37,617 bases of DNA from CAYOFK01 sp964403185 (GCA_964403185.1 CAYOFK010000005.1:1-37617), one strand, 5' to 3'; shown: positions 1 through 9,519, counted from the stretch's first letter. Made by a program: numbers and translations. The notes: a model not told the origin generated them from the letters alone.

Positions 1-2
1 GG

Positions 3-22
3 ATTCCTGCTTTCGCAGGAAT
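3..22. repeat. Small perfect hairpin at window start
   Basis: The arms attcctgc (3-10) and gcaggaat (15-22) pair perfectly around a tttc loop. There is no T-run after it, so it is not an obvious terminator. A similar hairpin (tcctgac/gtcagga, attc loop) lies at 12359-12376 in front of the GH92 gene. The two therefore look like copies of one dispersed intergenic palindrome. Confidence 0.6.
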
Positions 23-35
23 GATATGTAATCTG

Positions 36-52
36 ACTTTTGAGACAGCCCC
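36..52 (+). repeat. 17-bp repeat, copy 1
   Basis: The sequence acttttgagacagcccc here recurs exactly, in the same orientation, at 25019-25035. The copies lie on either side of the polysaccharide locus and the permease region. No integrase or transposase is seen between them, so the simplest view is a dispersed intergenic repeat. Confidence 0.6.
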
Positions 53-131
53 TTTTTTATTACTAAAATGAAAATTATAATACATATCAGGAATCCGGTG
101 AAAAATTCAGGGGTTTGATTTAAAATTTCTC

Positions 132-139
132 TATTTTTG
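132..139 (+). promoter_or_regulatory. Candidate -7 box before the esterase gene
   Basis: TATTTTTG at 132-139 matches the Bacteroidota -7 consensus TAnnTTTG. The nearest upstream TTTG (114-117) is 14 bp away rather than the usual 19-20, so the -33 element is weak or absent. A transcript starting near 146 would have a leader of about 70 nt to the ATG at 219 and could drive the first genes of the polysaccharide locus. Confidence 0.4.
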
Positions 140-218
140 ATTTTCCACGAGCAACAGTGCTTATTAATCTTTAACCAAATTTTCCTTAACCTGCTTTTAT
201 TTGTTTAAAAAAATAAGA

Positions 219-2381
219 ATGTTCAAACCGGAAATTCATTTTTATAAACTGTTGGTTGTATCATGTTTGTTCATGATTGCCATGACTGGCTTTTCCAGGG
301 TACGATTGCCTGCAATCCTGCAATCCAACATGGTCCTTCAGCAACAAACTGAAGTAAAACTCTGGGGATGGGCCGAGCCGGATGAAAAAATAAAGATCTC
401 TGTCAGCTGGCAGAAACAAAAACTCAAAACCAGGGCCAATCAACAGGGCGCATGGATGGTAAAGGTCAGAACACGGGAAGCAGGAGGCCCTTACAAGATA
501 AAGATCAGGGGAAAGAATACCATCAGACTTGAAAATATACTGTTTGGTGAGGTCTGGCTATGCTCGGGACAATCCAATATGGATTTTACTATTAACATGC
601 TTGGAGGCTGGGAAGATGATTACTTTGCTGAAGATAAGCTTGATTTCGAAAAGCTTGGCTATCCTGATATCCGCCTCTTTGATGTTGCCAATAAAACCTC
701 TGACATCCCCGAAGCAGATTGTTCCGGGACCTGGTCCTTAACCAGCCTTAAACGGTTAGGGAACTTTAGCGCTGTAGCCTACTTTTTTGGTAGAAAACTG
801 AAAAAGGAGATGAATGTTCCCATAGGCTTGATCGTATCAAGCTGGGGGGGGACTTCAGCTCAGGCCTGGACCAATCCAAATGAGATAGACAGGAATCCAT
901 TGCTGGAAACCTACAGGTATGATCCGGCAAAAAAATATAGCCCTCAGGCTGTTCCGGGATCTTTATACAATGGTATGATCCATCCCTTATTAAACCTGTC
1001 TTTCAGGGGTGTTATCTGGTACCAGGGCGAAGCCAACCGTAATGATGCTGAAACTTATGCAGATCTATTCCCGGCCATGATAAATAGTTGGAGAGAAGAT
1101 TTTCAACAGGGAACATTCCCTTTCTATTATGTTCAGATCGCTCCGTTTCGCTATGCCGAACCTATGGTTGGGGCCCTCATCCGGGAAGCTCAATTAAAAA
1201 GTCTCAGTACTCCGAATACCGGGATGGCAGTCACCCTGGATATCGGCAATTTTAATGACATCCACCCTGTGAACAAGCAGGAAGTTGGCAGGAGACTTGC
1301 ATTGCTTGCCCTGGCACAAACCTATGGGTTTCAGGATATCGTGTATTCAGGACCGGTATTCAAAAAGGCCTTTTTTGAAGAATCACCGTGGCTGGAGGGA
1401 TTAATGGGTGCACGACTGGAATTCACTCATATTGGGTCGGGCCTTGAACTGAGAGACGACGTAAACGGATCTTTCATGATTGCCGGCAGTGATGGAGTGT
1501 TTAAAAAGGCCCGGGCCCGGATAATGGGAGATGAATTGTATGTCTGGAGTACAGAGATCAGGGAACCAAAGGCCGTAAGGTATGCATTTGAGAATACCCC
1601 TCATGCCGTACTCTTTAACAATGAAGGCTTACCGGCTTCATCATTCCGCACCGATAATTTTAAAATAATAACAGCCGGTGTGGACTTGGAAATTATGAAT
1701 ATCAATCCGGGAAAATCGGTTGCAATTCAAATCATCACAAAACCTGAAGGCCTGGATATCAGGTATACCCTTAACGGTACGGATCCCGATCGTTATGATC
1801 CTTTATACTCCGGTCCTGTAAAACTGGACCGCACTAGTGAGATCAGGGCCCGCGCTTACGATGGAAACGTTCCCTCAGAAATGGTTGCACGATCAAAGAT
1901 CCACTTTCATTTGGCCGCCGGAAGGCCCATTAATCCGGTTACAATATTCAGCCAAAAATACCCGGCCAGGGGTTCAGAAACTCTTGTGGATGGCCTGCGG
2001 GGAACGAATTCATATAATGATGGACAATGGCTTGGATATGAGGGCAATGACCTGGAAGTGATAATCGACCTTGAGAATATAAAAGCTATAAAAAGAATTT
2101 CCGCAGGATTTTTGCAATCCACTCCTGCCTGGGTATTTCTCCCTGAACAGGTTGTTTTTTACAGTTCCACGGATGATGAGGTGTTTAACCCGCTGGGTTC
2201 TGTAAACCATAGAGAAAATCCAAAACTGCCCGGAACCATTATTTATGAGTTTGAGTTGGAACCAGGAGTGGATGCCCGTTTTATTAAGGTGAAAGCTAAA
2301 AACATGGGGGTGTGTCCCTCATGGCACCCTGGTGCAGGGGGAAAGGCATGGATATTCTGTGATGAGATCATTGTAGAGTAG
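219..2381 (+). CDS. Sialate O-acetylesterase-type SGNH esterase
   Basis: Secreted carbohydrate esterase of the sialate 9-O-acetylesterase (SGNH/GDSL-like) family, expected to remove acetyl esters from sugars in the periplasm or at the surface. An N-terminal signal segment (about residues 8-26) is followed by the nucleophile block GQSNM (117-121, Ser119), the oxyanion block IWYQGEANR (266-274), and the catalytic Asp/His block DIHP (347-350). After the esterase come a chitobiase-C-like beta domain (about 495-564) and a C-terminal F5/8C-like galactose-binding module (about 575-720) ending in WIFCDEIIVE. The ATG at 219 is preferred to the in-frame TTG at 201 because it puts the signal peptide at the N-terminus. 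The next gene starts 17 bp downstream, suggesting one operon. Sialic acid specificity cannot be assumed; many relatives deacetylate plant or microbial polysaccharides. Confidence 0.88.
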   Translation: MFKPEIHFYKLLVVSCLFMIAMTGFSRVRLPAILQSNMVLQQQTEVKLWGWAEPDEKIKISVSWQKQKLKTRANQQGAWMVKVRTREAGGPYKIKIRGKNTIRLENILFGEVWLCSGQSNMDFTINMLGGWEDDYFAEDKLDFEKLGYPDIRLFDVANKTSDIPEADCSGTWSLTSLKRLGNFSAVAYFFGRKLKKEMNVPIGLIVSSWGGTSAQAWTNPNEIDRNPLLETYRYDPAKKYSPQAVPGSLYNGMIHPLLNLSFRGVIWYQGEANRNDAETYADLFPAMINSWREDFQQGTFPFYYVQIAPFRYAEPMVGALIREAQLKSLSTPNTGMAVTLDIGNFNDIHPVNKQEVGRRLALLALAQTYGFQDIVYSGPVFKKAFFEESPWLEGLMGARLEFTHIGSGLELRDDVNGSFMIAGSDGVFKKARARIMGDELYVWSTEIREPKAVRYAFENTPHAVLFNNEGLPASSFRTDNFKIITAGVDLEIMNINPGKSVAIQIITKPEGLDIRYTLNGTDPDRYDPLYSGPVKLDRTSEIRARAYDGNVPSEMVARSKIHFHLAAGRPINPVTIFSQKYPARGSETLVDGLRGTNSYNDGQWLGYEGNDLEVIIDLENIKAIKRISAGFLQSTPAWVFLPEQVVFYSSTDDEVFNPLGSVNHRENPKLPGTIIYEFELEPGVDARFIKVKAKNMGVCPSWHPGAGGKAWIFCDEIIVE

Positions 2382-2398
2382 AACTTTAGTTTACAAAA

Positions 2399-4207
2399 AT
2401 GCATAAGAGGAATACCACCGTAACTTATTTGGTTCTCTTTCTATTTCTGTTTGCATCGGGTTGCCAGAGGACAGCCAGGAGCTGGATCCGGATCAATCAA
2501 TTGGGATACCTGGCAGATGCGAAAAAAGTGGCAGTTCTGATCAGTCACAGGCATCTCAATATAGAATCATTTACGGTGGTTGATGCAGACTCCGGAAATG
2601 AACTGAAGACCATTTACAATGTGCAAAAATATACCGGTCCTACTGTTTTTAAATCCTGTTATTATTTCGATTTTTCGGAGCTTACTACCCATGGAAACTA
2701 CTATCTGAAAGCTAAAAGTATTAGATCGGAACCATTTAAAGTTGGTGACGATATATACTCCGGTGCGGCCGATTTTTTACTTCATTATATGAGACAACAG
2801 CGGTGTGGATACAATCCTTATTATATGGATTCATGCCATACTCATGATGGTTTTATTGTATTTCATCCCGATCCGGCGGTGGATTCCACTTATATTGATG
2901 TTACCGGAGGCTGGCATGATGCAGCAGATTACCTGCAATATGCTAAAACATCGGTCAATGCTGTTTTTCAGATGATTCTTGCTTATTCTATGCATCCTTA
3001 TGCTTTTGGTGACGGCTACAATGCGGAGGGTCTTGAGGAACCGAATGGAACCCCGGATATTGTTGATGAGGTGAAGTGGGGTTTGGAATGGATGTTGAAA
3101 ATGTATCCTGAGAACGGGGTTCTATTTAAGCAAATAGCCGATGACCGTGACCATGCAGGATTCAGATTACCCATGCACGACTCTGTGAATTATGGAAAAG
3201 GGCTTGAACGGCCTGTTTATTATAGTACGGGCGAAATACAGGGATATGATGACCGCTTAAACCGTACCACCGGAAAGGCATCACTGGCCGGAAAATTTGC
3301 CTCGGCTTTTATGGCTGCTTCAATACTTTTTGAAGACCAGGACCCTGACTATTCCGGTATTCTTAAAGAAAAAGCTTTACAGGCTTATGAATTGGGGAAG
3401 GCTTATCCGGGATATTGCCAGACCAATCCATGCGGAGCTCCATATTTCTATGAAGAAGAGAACTGGGTGGATGATATGGAACTGGCCGCCACCCAATTAT
3501 ATATCGGGACCCGTGATGCCACCTTTTTGCATGAGGCTCGTACCTATGGCTCTATGGAGCCTGTAACTCCATGGATGGGAGCGGATACGGCACGCCATTA
3601 TCAGTGGTACCCTTTCCTGAATCTTGGGCATTATTTTTTGGCCGTAAATGAGACGGGAACTGACAGTAAAGTCTTCACAAATTATTTGCGGGAGGGATTG
3701 GAGGCCATTGAAAAAAAAGCGTCTGAAAACCCATTCTATATCGGAGTTCCCTTTATATGGTGTTCCAATAACCTGGTAGCAGCCACGCTTACACAATGCT
3801 GTTTATATAGAAAAATTACCGGGGATACCGCATTTCTGAGAATGGAGGCCGCACTCAGGGATTGGCTGTTCGGATGCAATCCGTGGGGAACCAGCATGAT
3901 CATTGGCCTTCCGGACAATGGCGATTATCCTGCCGATACCCATTCTTCCCCGGGATATATTTTAAAGCGGTCAACACCCGGGGGCCTGGTAGATGGCCCG
4001 GTATACCCGGGTATATTTAATAGTCTTAAAGGATTGTACCTGTCCGGACCTGATGAATATGCAGCAGTTCAACCCGGTTTTGCCGTATACCATGATGATT
4101 TTGCTGATTATTCAACAAATGAACCTACTATGGATGGAACAGCCAGCCTGACCTATTATCTTTCCGCATTGGAAAAAGAAGGTCTGGATTTAAACCAGGA
4201 ACCATAA
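2399..4207 (+). CDS. GH9 glycoside hydrolase lipoprotein
   Basis: Glycoside hydrolase family 9 enzyme with an N-terminal Ig-like CelD_N domain. A hydrophobic signal ends in a lipobox at Cys22, placing it on a membrane face. The CelD_N domain (about 28-115) opens with the typical WIRINQLGY. The (alpha/alpha)6 catalytic domain carries GGWHDAADY (170-178), with the Asp174/Asp177 pair of the family, and the catalytic Glu575 in STNEPTMD near the C-terminus, so it should be active. Length is normal for the family. GH9 members are mostly endo- or exo-beta-1,4-glucanases, but some act on chito-oligosaccharides as exo-glucosaminidases; with GH18 nearby the latter is possible. It lacks the C-terminal galactose-binding module shared by four of its neighbours. 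It starts 17 bp after the esterase and ends 10 bp before the phosphoesterase. Confidence 0.9.
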   Translation: MHKRNTTVTYLVLFLFLFASGCQRTARSWIRINQLGYLADAKKVAVLISHRHLNIESFTVVDADSGNELKTIYNVQKYTGPTVFKSCYYFDFSELTTHGNYYLKAKSIRSEPFKVGDDIYSGAADFLLHYMRQQRCGYNPYYMDSCHTHDGFIVFHPDPAVDSTYIDVTGGWHDAADYLQYAKTSVNAVFQMILAYSMHPYAFGDGYNAEGLEEPNGTPDIVDEVKWGLEWMLKMYPENGVLFKQIADDRDHAGFRLPMHDSVNYGKGLERPVYYSTGEIQGYDDRLNRTTGKASLAGKFASAFMAASILFEDQDPDYSGILKEKALQAYELGKAYPGYCQTNPCGAPYFYEEENWVDDMELAATQLYIGTRDATFLHEARTYGSMEPVTPWMGADTARHYQWYPFLNLGHYFLAVNETGTDSKVFTNYLREGLEAIEKKASENPFYIGVPFIWCSNNLVAATLTQCCLYRKITGDTAFLRMEAALRDWLFGCNPWGTSMIIGLPDNGDYPADTHSSPGYILKRSTPGGLVDGPVYPGIFNSLKGLYLSGPDEYAAVQPGFAVYHDDFADYSTNEPTMDGTASLTYYLSALEKEGLDLNQEP

Positions 4208-4217
4208 CACATTTCAA

Positions 4218-5516
4218 ATGAGTATTACAATAACAATGAAAAAACTGCCGGGGACCATACAAATATTCGGAATCTTCCTGGCTCTGCTAATGTACACAGC
4301 CTGTACAACAGGACCTGAGAAAGGCAACAAAAATGATGTGCTTGTCAGGTTTGCAGTGGCATCAGACGGCCATTACGGACAGCAGGATACGGACTATGAA
4401 AAGAATTTTGACAGGCTCATTGATCACCTGAACCATGAATACTCAGAATCCGGATTGGATTACACATTTCTTGTTGGAGATATTTTTCACAACGACCCGG
4501 AACTATTACCGGCGGTAAAGAAAAAACTGGATGGATTGATTATGCCCTATTATGCCATCAGGGGGAATCATGATATGGCCGGGGATTGGGAGAAAACCTG
4601 GGGCTATCCTGATAATTTCGATTTTAGCGTGGGGGACTATGCCTTTGTGCTGGCATCCACCTCCGATGTGACGGGAACCTATTTATGTGCCGATAAAGAT
4701 TGGTTATGGGAACGGCTTGATGCATATCAATCAAAAAAAGGTGTTTTTGTGTTTATGCATATTACACCAAAAGACTGGACAGGAGCCGGTATCAATTGTC
4801 CCGGGATCCGTGATTGCCTTGAAGCACACACAAATGTTGTGGCCGTATATCAGGGGCACGATCACCGTGAAGATTCCATGAAAATGTGGAACGGCATTCC
4901 CTATTATTTTGACGGACATTTTGGAGGGAGCTGGGGAGTTTCCCATCCCGGATACCGGATCGTTGAAGTTAATACGGATGGAAGCATTCGTACCTATCAA
5001 TACAATATGGAAATAGATCCCATCTCTAATGAGCACCTGCAACATCTGGCTTTTCTCAAAAAGGGAAAGCTGCAAATACCTCCTTCTGAAAAATACAATC
5101 CCGGACCTTTGTCTCTTACTGACGGACAGTTTGGGAGTTTGCGTTTTAATGATGGTCGCTGGACCGGTTTTGAAGGAGATGATTTTGTGTGCTCCGTCGA
5201 CCTGGGAATCGTCAGTGAAGTAAATGTCATTCAGATTGATTTTCTTGTTCGTATGGCTTCATACATTTTCCCGCCCCGTGAAATCTGCATTGAAGGTTCT
5301 GTGGATGGTACAGCTTTTGAGACACTTATTAACGAGCAATATTCTGAACCTGGCAGCCAGGCACCGGTGTCAAAACAAAGAATAATGATTAAGGTTGATG
5401 GCAAACCTTTCAGGTATATTAGAATTTCAACAAAAAACCAGGGTACCTGTCCTGATTGGCATGACGGGAAAGGTGATAAGGCATGGCTTTTCATCGATGA
5501 GATAGTAATAAAGTGA
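4218..5516 (+). CDS. Calcineurin-like phosphoesterase lipoprotein with F5/8C-like module
   Basis: Metallophosphoesterase with a dinuclear metal site: DGH (50-52), GD (87-88), GNHD (116-119), His181 and GHDH (213-216), numbered from the ATG at 4218. The N-terminus is a lipoprotein signal (Cys29); an in-frame ATG at 4236 gives a tidier MKK start and cannot be excluded. The catalytic domain (about 42-275) is followed by a C-terminal galactose-binding, discoidin-like module (about 290-432) with TCPDWHDGKG and a final DEIVIK, closely matching the ends of the esterase and GH92 proteins in this locus. This gene has no chitobiase-C domain. Its substrate is unknown. The context of glycan hydrolases suggests removal of phosphate from a glycan, or cleavage of a phosphodiester in one, outside the cytoplasm. 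Confidence 0.85.
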   Translation: MSITITMKKLPGTIQIFGIFLALLMYTACTTGPEKGNKNDVLVRFAVASDGHYGQQDTDYEKNFDRLIDHLNHEYSESGLDYTFLVGDIFHNDPELLPAVKKKLDGLIMPYYAIRGNHDMAGDWEKTWGYPDNFDFSVGDYAFVLASTSDVTGTYLCADKDWLWERLDAYQSKKGVFVFMHITPKDWTGAGINCPGIRDCLEAHTNVVAVYQGHDHREDSMKMWNGIPYYFDGHFGGSWGVSHPGYRIVEVNTDGSIRTYQYNMEIDPISNEHLQHLAFLKKGKLQIPPSEKYNPGPLSLTDGQFGSLRFNDGRWTGFEGDDFVCSVDLGIVSEVNVIQIDFLVRMASYIFPPREICIEGSVDGTAFETLINEQYSEPGSQAPVSKQRIMIKVDGKPFRYIRISTKNQGTCPDWHDGKGDKAWLFIDEIVIK

Positions 5517-5546
5517 AAAGCAAAAATTTAAAAGTAAAAAAAGAGG

Positions 5547-6716
5547 ATGAGGGATTTGAGACTGAGAATATTACGATTTGCAGTTCTTTTCATGGGCATG
5601 GGTATTGCCGTATCTTCATGTCGCAAGGAAGATCCGCCACCACCCGGTCCGGAACCACCGGGGGGAAATTATAAAATTGTAGCTTATTTGCCAGGTTGGG
5701 GGGCCGTGGATTTTAATGCCATACCTGTTGATCACCTCACTCACATAAGCTATGCGTTTGCCAACATCAGAGAGGGGAAAATATATTCTGAATTGGATAA
5801 TGATTCACTGTATCTTACAAATCTGGTGAAACTGACCAATTCCAATCCTGACCTCAATATCCTGATATCCGTTGGCGGAGCCACCTGGTCGGGAGAATTT
5901 TCTGATATGGCGTTAACAGATTCTTCCCGGAGTGTTTTTACGAACAGCGTCCTGAACTTTATTAATAAATATAAACTCGATGGAGTGGACCTTGACTGGG
6001 AATTCCCGGGATCCTCACTGGCAGGAACCTACAGGCCGGAAGATAAGGAAAACTTTACATTTTTACTGCAAAAACTGAGAACTCAACTGGATTCTATGAG
6101 TGCAGCGGATATGCGTACACAATCAAAACCTTATCTGCTGACCATTGCCTCTGGCGCTTCATCCTGGTTTACCGGCCTGATAGAGATGGATAAGGTAACA
6201 CCCTTGCTTGACTTTTACAATGTAATGAACTATGATTACATGGGTTCCTGGAATTCTACCACCGGACACCACACCAATCTGTATCCGTCAAACTTTGATC
6301 CCGGTTCAAAGTTCAGTACTTCCATCTCAGTGGGTATCTATCTTGCAAAAGGAGTACCCCGGGAGAAAATAATAGTGGGTGCGGCCTTTTACGGGCGCTG
6401 GTGGAGTGGGGTAACCGCTCAGAATAACGGGCTGTACCAATCATATACGGGAGGTGCCGGAGCCCTTTCATACAGAGCAATTAAAACCGGCTATATCTCC
6501 GATCCCGATTTTCATCGGTACTGGGATCCGGAGGCCAAAGCGCCTTATTTATGGAGTCAGAAGGATAAAATATTTATTACATACGATGATGTATTTTCAA
6601 TCAAGCAAAAATCCACTTTTGTGAAAGAAGAAAAACTTGGAGGACTGATGTTTTGGGAATACACCCAGGATTACAACAGTGAATTGATGAATGCAGTAAT
6701 TTGGGGATTTCAATAA
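5547..6716 (+). CDS. GH18 chitinase-like lipoprotein
   Basis: Glycoside hydrolase family 18 enzyme of the chitinase type. A signal peptide with lipobox Cys25 and a Pro-rich linker (29-38) precede a TIM barrel from about residue 42. The family motif DGVDLDWE (145-152) has all catalytic residues, Glu152 being the acid in the substrate-assisted mechanism. SVGGATWS (108-115), MNYDYMG and the final MFWEYTQD are further chitinase signatures, and a chitin-insertion-like alpha/beta segment lies in the second half. The sequence resembles chitinases more than the short EndoF/EndoH endoglycosidases, but cleavage of the GlcNAc-GlcNAc core of N-glycans is the alternative in a locus that also has GH92. It lies 30 bp after the phosphoesterase and has no galactose-binding tail. 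Confidence 0.9.
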   Translation: MRDLRLRILRFAVLFMGMGIAVSSCRKEDPPPPGPEPPGGNYKIVAYLPGWGAVDFNAIPVDHLTHISYAFANIREGKIYSELDNDSLYLTNLVKLTNSNPDLNILISVGGATWSGEFSDMALTDSSRSVFTNSVLNFINKYKLDGVDLDWEFPGSSLAGTYRPEDKENFTFLLQKLRTQLDSMSAADMRTQSKPYLLTIASGASSWFTGLIEMDKVTPLLDFYNVMNYDYMGSWNSTTGHHTNLYPSNFDPGSKFSTSISVGIYLAKGVPREKIIVGAAFYGRWWSGVTAQNNGLYQSYTGGAGALSYRAIKTGYISDPDFHRYWDPEAKAPYLWSQKDKIFITYDDVFSIKQKSTFVKEEKLGGLMFWEYTQDYNSELMNAVIWGFQ

Positions 6717-6831
6717 TAATAAGTCATCATGCTTCTCAATTCCCCCCGGCGATTTGGCCCGGAACAGGTTGGAGCGCTGCGTCGGGGTAGAGAGTCGAAA
6801 AGTCAAAAATCAGGATGAGTCAGATTTTATT

Positions 6832-7947
6832 ATGAACAATTTTCTAAAGAACATGAGAAACGTATTGGTTTTTTCCAGCCTCTTTATATTAATTATGTCC
6901 TGTACACAGACATCACAGGAATATGTAACCATCCCTGATGATGATGTAGTTTTTGCACCCCATTCATATGTATGCTACCGTACCCCGGTGCCGATCAGGG
7001 TGGATGGGACCATTGATGAGCAATCCTGGCTCCAGACAGCATGGTCCGTGGACTTTAAAGATATTGAAGGGGGTAAAAAACCGGAACCACGATACCGTAC
7101 ACGCGTAAAAATGTTATGGGATGATGATTACCTGTATTTTGCTGCGGAGCTTGAGGAGCCGGATATTTGGGCCACACTGCAAAAGCGTGATACGGTGATC
7201 TTTTATGATAATGATTTTGAGATTTTTATTGATCCCGATGGAGATACGCATGAGTATTATGAGTTTGAGATGAATGCCTTTGGGACTCAGTGGGACCTCC
7301 TGCTTACCAAACCATACAGGGACCAGGGCCGGGCAGTGAATGCCTGGGATATCAAAGGAATACAGGTGGGCGTAAAGATATACGGAACTATCAATGACCC
7401 CACAATAAAGGACCAAAAATGGACATTGGAAATAGCCATGCCATGGAAAATACTCAAAGAGTGCGCACCCGAAGGGAGGCGCCCCGAATCAGGTGAACAA
7501 TGGCGCATGAACTTTTCACGGGTTGAATGGGATGTTGAGGTGCAGCAAGGAAAATATGTGAAAAAAACAGATCCCAAAACCGGCAACCCCCTGCCTGAAA
7601 ACAATTGGGTGTGGTCTCCTCAGGGATTGATAAACATGCATTTACCTGAATTATGGGGGTTTGTTCAATTCACTGATGTGATGGCCGGGACATCTGAAAC
7701 GGCTTTTGTAGAAAATCCTGAGGAGCACATAAAATGGGAATTAAGAAAACTATATTACCGGCAAACAAGGTTCTTCGAAAGTAATGGGTTTTATGCCACT
7801 GGCACTGAGGATCCTGGCATTATCTCTGGTGCAGTTGGTTCCTTAAATATCCAGACCACCTCCCGAATGTATGAAATGAGCATGCCTGCAACCGGGACCG
7901 GTAAAAGATGGTATATACGACAGGATGGACTCATCTGGAAACAATAA
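6832..7947 (+). CDS. CBM9-like (DOMON-fold) carbohydrate-binding lipoprotein
   Basis: Carbohydrate-binding family 9-like protein, 371 aa from the ATG at 6832. The lipobox Cys24 follows a hydrophobic stretch. The CBM9-like beta-sandwich begins at PIRVDGTIDEQSW and continues through VKMLWDDDYLYFAAELEEPD, FEIFIDPDGD, YEFEMNAFGTQWDL and WRMNFSRVEW, all typical of this family. A C-terminal tail of about 80 residues is not recognised. The track to the upstream TTG at 6754 would add 26 residues made of intergenic repeat sequence before the signal peptide, so it was rejected. It sits 115 bp after the GH18 gene and immediately before the sugar transporter, suggesting a role in glycan capture rather than catalysis. 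No catalytic residues are recognised. Confidence 0.82.
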   Translation: MNNFLKNMRNVLVFSSLFILIMSCTQTSQEYVTIPDDDVVFAPHSYVCYRTPVPIRVDGTIDEQSWLQTAWSVDFKDIEGGKKPEPRYRTRVKMLWDDDYLYFAAELEEPDIWATLQKRDTVIFYDNDFEIFIDPDGDTHEYYEFEMNAFGTQWDLLLTKPYRDQGRAVNAWDIKGIQVGVKIYGTINDPTIKDQKWTLEIAMPWKILKECAPEGRRPESGEQWRMNFSRVEWDVEVQQGKYVKKTDPKTGNPLPENNWVWSPQGLINMHLPELWGFVQFTDVMAGTSETAFVENPEEHIKWELRKLYYRQTRFFESNGFYATGTEDPGIISGAVGSLNIQTTSRMYEMSMPATGTGKRWYIRQDGLIWKQ

Positions 7948-7951
7948 TAAC

Positions 7952-9352
7952 ATGATTGACACATCCTTTTTTGGAAAACGTTTTTTGACCTTCTTTTTTG
8001 CTATCGTTGCCGCCCTGGGGGGCTTCTTATTTGGATATGACACGGCCGTCATTTCGGGTACCATCGGTTTTGTACAACAACAGTTCGGTCTGAACACTAT
8101 CCAGGAAGGATGGTTTGTCAGTTCGGCCCTCGTGGGGTGCCTGGCGGGTGCATTGACGGCCGGAAAGTTCAGTGATATCTATGGCAGGAAAACCATGTTG
8201 CTTGTGGCTGCAGCCTTGTTTTTTCTCTCAGCGATGGGTTGTATGATGTCCGCAAACTTTGATATTCTGGTGGTTTACAGGATTGTTGGAGGCCTTGGTG
8301 TGGGAATGGCATCCATGTTGTCTCCCCTTTATATTTCTGAGTTCTCACCTCCGCATTTAAGGGGCCGTTTGGTCGCACTGTACCAACTGGCCATAACCAC
8401 AGGAATTTTACTGGCTTATTTTTCCAATGCGTGGCTGCTTGGTGTCTCCGAACGGCATGTTTTTGCAAATGGCGATGAACTATTCAAACTGGTCATTGAC
8501 CGGGAAGTCTGGCGGGGTATGTTTGGAAGTGAAATGATACCTGCCGGCCTCTTCTTACTGAGCCTGTTACTGATTCCGGAAAGCCCCCGGTGGTTAGTAA
8601 AGCAAAACAAATCGAACAGGGCACTTGCAGCCTTACTAACCATAAATACAGAGGATGTAGCTAAAAATGAGATCCTTGAAATTGAGGAAATGATGGGAGA
8701 AACCGGGGTGCCCCTTAAAACTGTATTCAGCGGTAAGTTGCGTCCGGCGATGATCGTTGGCATCTCTCTGGCAGTGCTGTCGCAATTCAGCGGTATCAAT
8801 GCCATTATATATTATGGCCCGCGGGTGATGACCGGGGCCGGATTGGAGATCAGTAAGGCCCTGGGGGGACAGGTAACCATTGGCATCACCAATGTGATCT
8901 TTACATTGCTGGCGATAGCAACTATCGACCGGTTCGGCCGGCGGCCATTGCTCATATTTGGTGCGTCAGGGGCCACCTTATCGCTGGTGATGGTTGGTTT
9001 CTATTTTTTTATGGATCTAAACGATCCCATCTTTTTGTTGGTCTTAATATTGCTTTTTATATCCTGTTTTGCATTTTCATTCGGACCTGTTGTCTGGGTT
9101 GTTTTATCAGAGATCTACCCTACACGTCTCAGGGGCAGAGCCATGTCTGTTGCTACTTTTGCATTGTGGCTTGCCAATACCATTGTAGGGCAAGTGGTTC
9201 CCTGGTTACTTGAGAATGTGGGGCCTGCCGGCACATTCTGGATATTTGCCCTGTGCTGTTCTCCTGCTGCCTGGATTGCCTGGAAAAAACTACCGGAAAC
9301 CAAAGGCCGGTCGCTTGAAAGCATTGAAAAATTTTGGAAGAGAGGAAGTTGA
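7952..9352 (+). CDS. MFS sugar/proton symporter (XylE/GLUT type)
   Basis: Inner-membrane monosaccharide transporter of the MFS sugar porter family, about 466 aa with 12 predicted membrane segments. Diagnostic motifs are present: GGFLFGYDTAVISG in TM1, GRKTM in the TM2-3 loop, PESPRWLV after TM6, QFSGINAIIYYGP in TM7, DRFGRRPLL in the TM8-9 loop and PETKGRSLE after TM12. The ATG at 7952 lies just after the stop of the CBM9-like gene (7947). An in-frame ATG at 7925 would overlap that gene by 23 bp and add nine polar residues (MDSSGNNNN), so 7952 is preferred. It probably carries sugars released by the neighbouring hydrolases into the cytoplasm; the sugar is not predictable from sequence, with mannose, glucose or GlcNAc as context-based guesses. 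Confidence 0.9.
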   Translation: MIDTSFFGKRFLTFFFAIVAALGGFLFGYDTAVISGTIGFVQQQFGLNTIQEGWFVSSALVGCLAGALTAGKFSDIYGRKTMLLVAAALFFLSAMGCMMSANFDILVVYRIVGGLGVGMASMLSPLYISEFSPPHLRGRLVALYQLAITTGILLAYFSNAWLLGVSERHVFANGDELFKLVIDREVWRGMFGSEMIPAGLFLLSLLLIPESPRWLVKQNKSNRALAALLTINTEDVAKNEILEIEEMMGETGVPLKTVFSGKLRPAMIVGISLAVLSQFSGINAIIYYGPRVMTGAGLEISKALGGQVTIGITNVIFTLLAIATIDRFGRRPLLIFGASGATLSLVMVGFYFFMDLNDPIFLLVLILLFISCFAFSFGPVVWVVLSEIYPTRLRGRAMSVATFALWLANTIVGQVVPWLLENVGPAGTFWIFALCCSPAAWIAWKKLPETKGRSLESIEKFWKRGS

Positions 9353-9443
9353 TTTGTTGATCTGATCATGACTTGAATACCTGGAGTTTATAATATTGCT
9401 CAAAGAAGAACAATATCTAGGCCATATCCGTGGGGGATGTAAT

Positions 9444-9476
9444 AACCTTCCAGAGTCCTTGTGACCTGGAAGTGTT
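9444..9476 (+). repeat. Palindromic core element, copy A
   Basis: Imperfect hairpin with arms cttccag and ctggaag, reading aaccttccagagtc... and ...gacctggaagtgtt. It matches the elements at 12268-12300, 15489-15521 (inverted) and 21062-21096. It fills most of the gap between the symporter and the TIM-barrel gene and lacks a T-run. Confidence 0.6.
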
Positions 9477-9519
9477 ATGGTAACTATAAATTGATAGTGC
9501 TAATAAGTTAAGGTAAAAA

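Noticed and set aside
201..218. TTG start of the esterase at 201
   Set aside because: An ATG 18 bp later keeps the whole signal peptide and is the ordinary start codon; the TTG adds only six residues (MFKKIR) with no better ribosome site.
6754..6831. TTG start of the CBM9-like gene
   Set aside because: The first 26 residues translate an intergenic repeat (agtcgaaa tract) and put the lipobox too far from the N-terminus.
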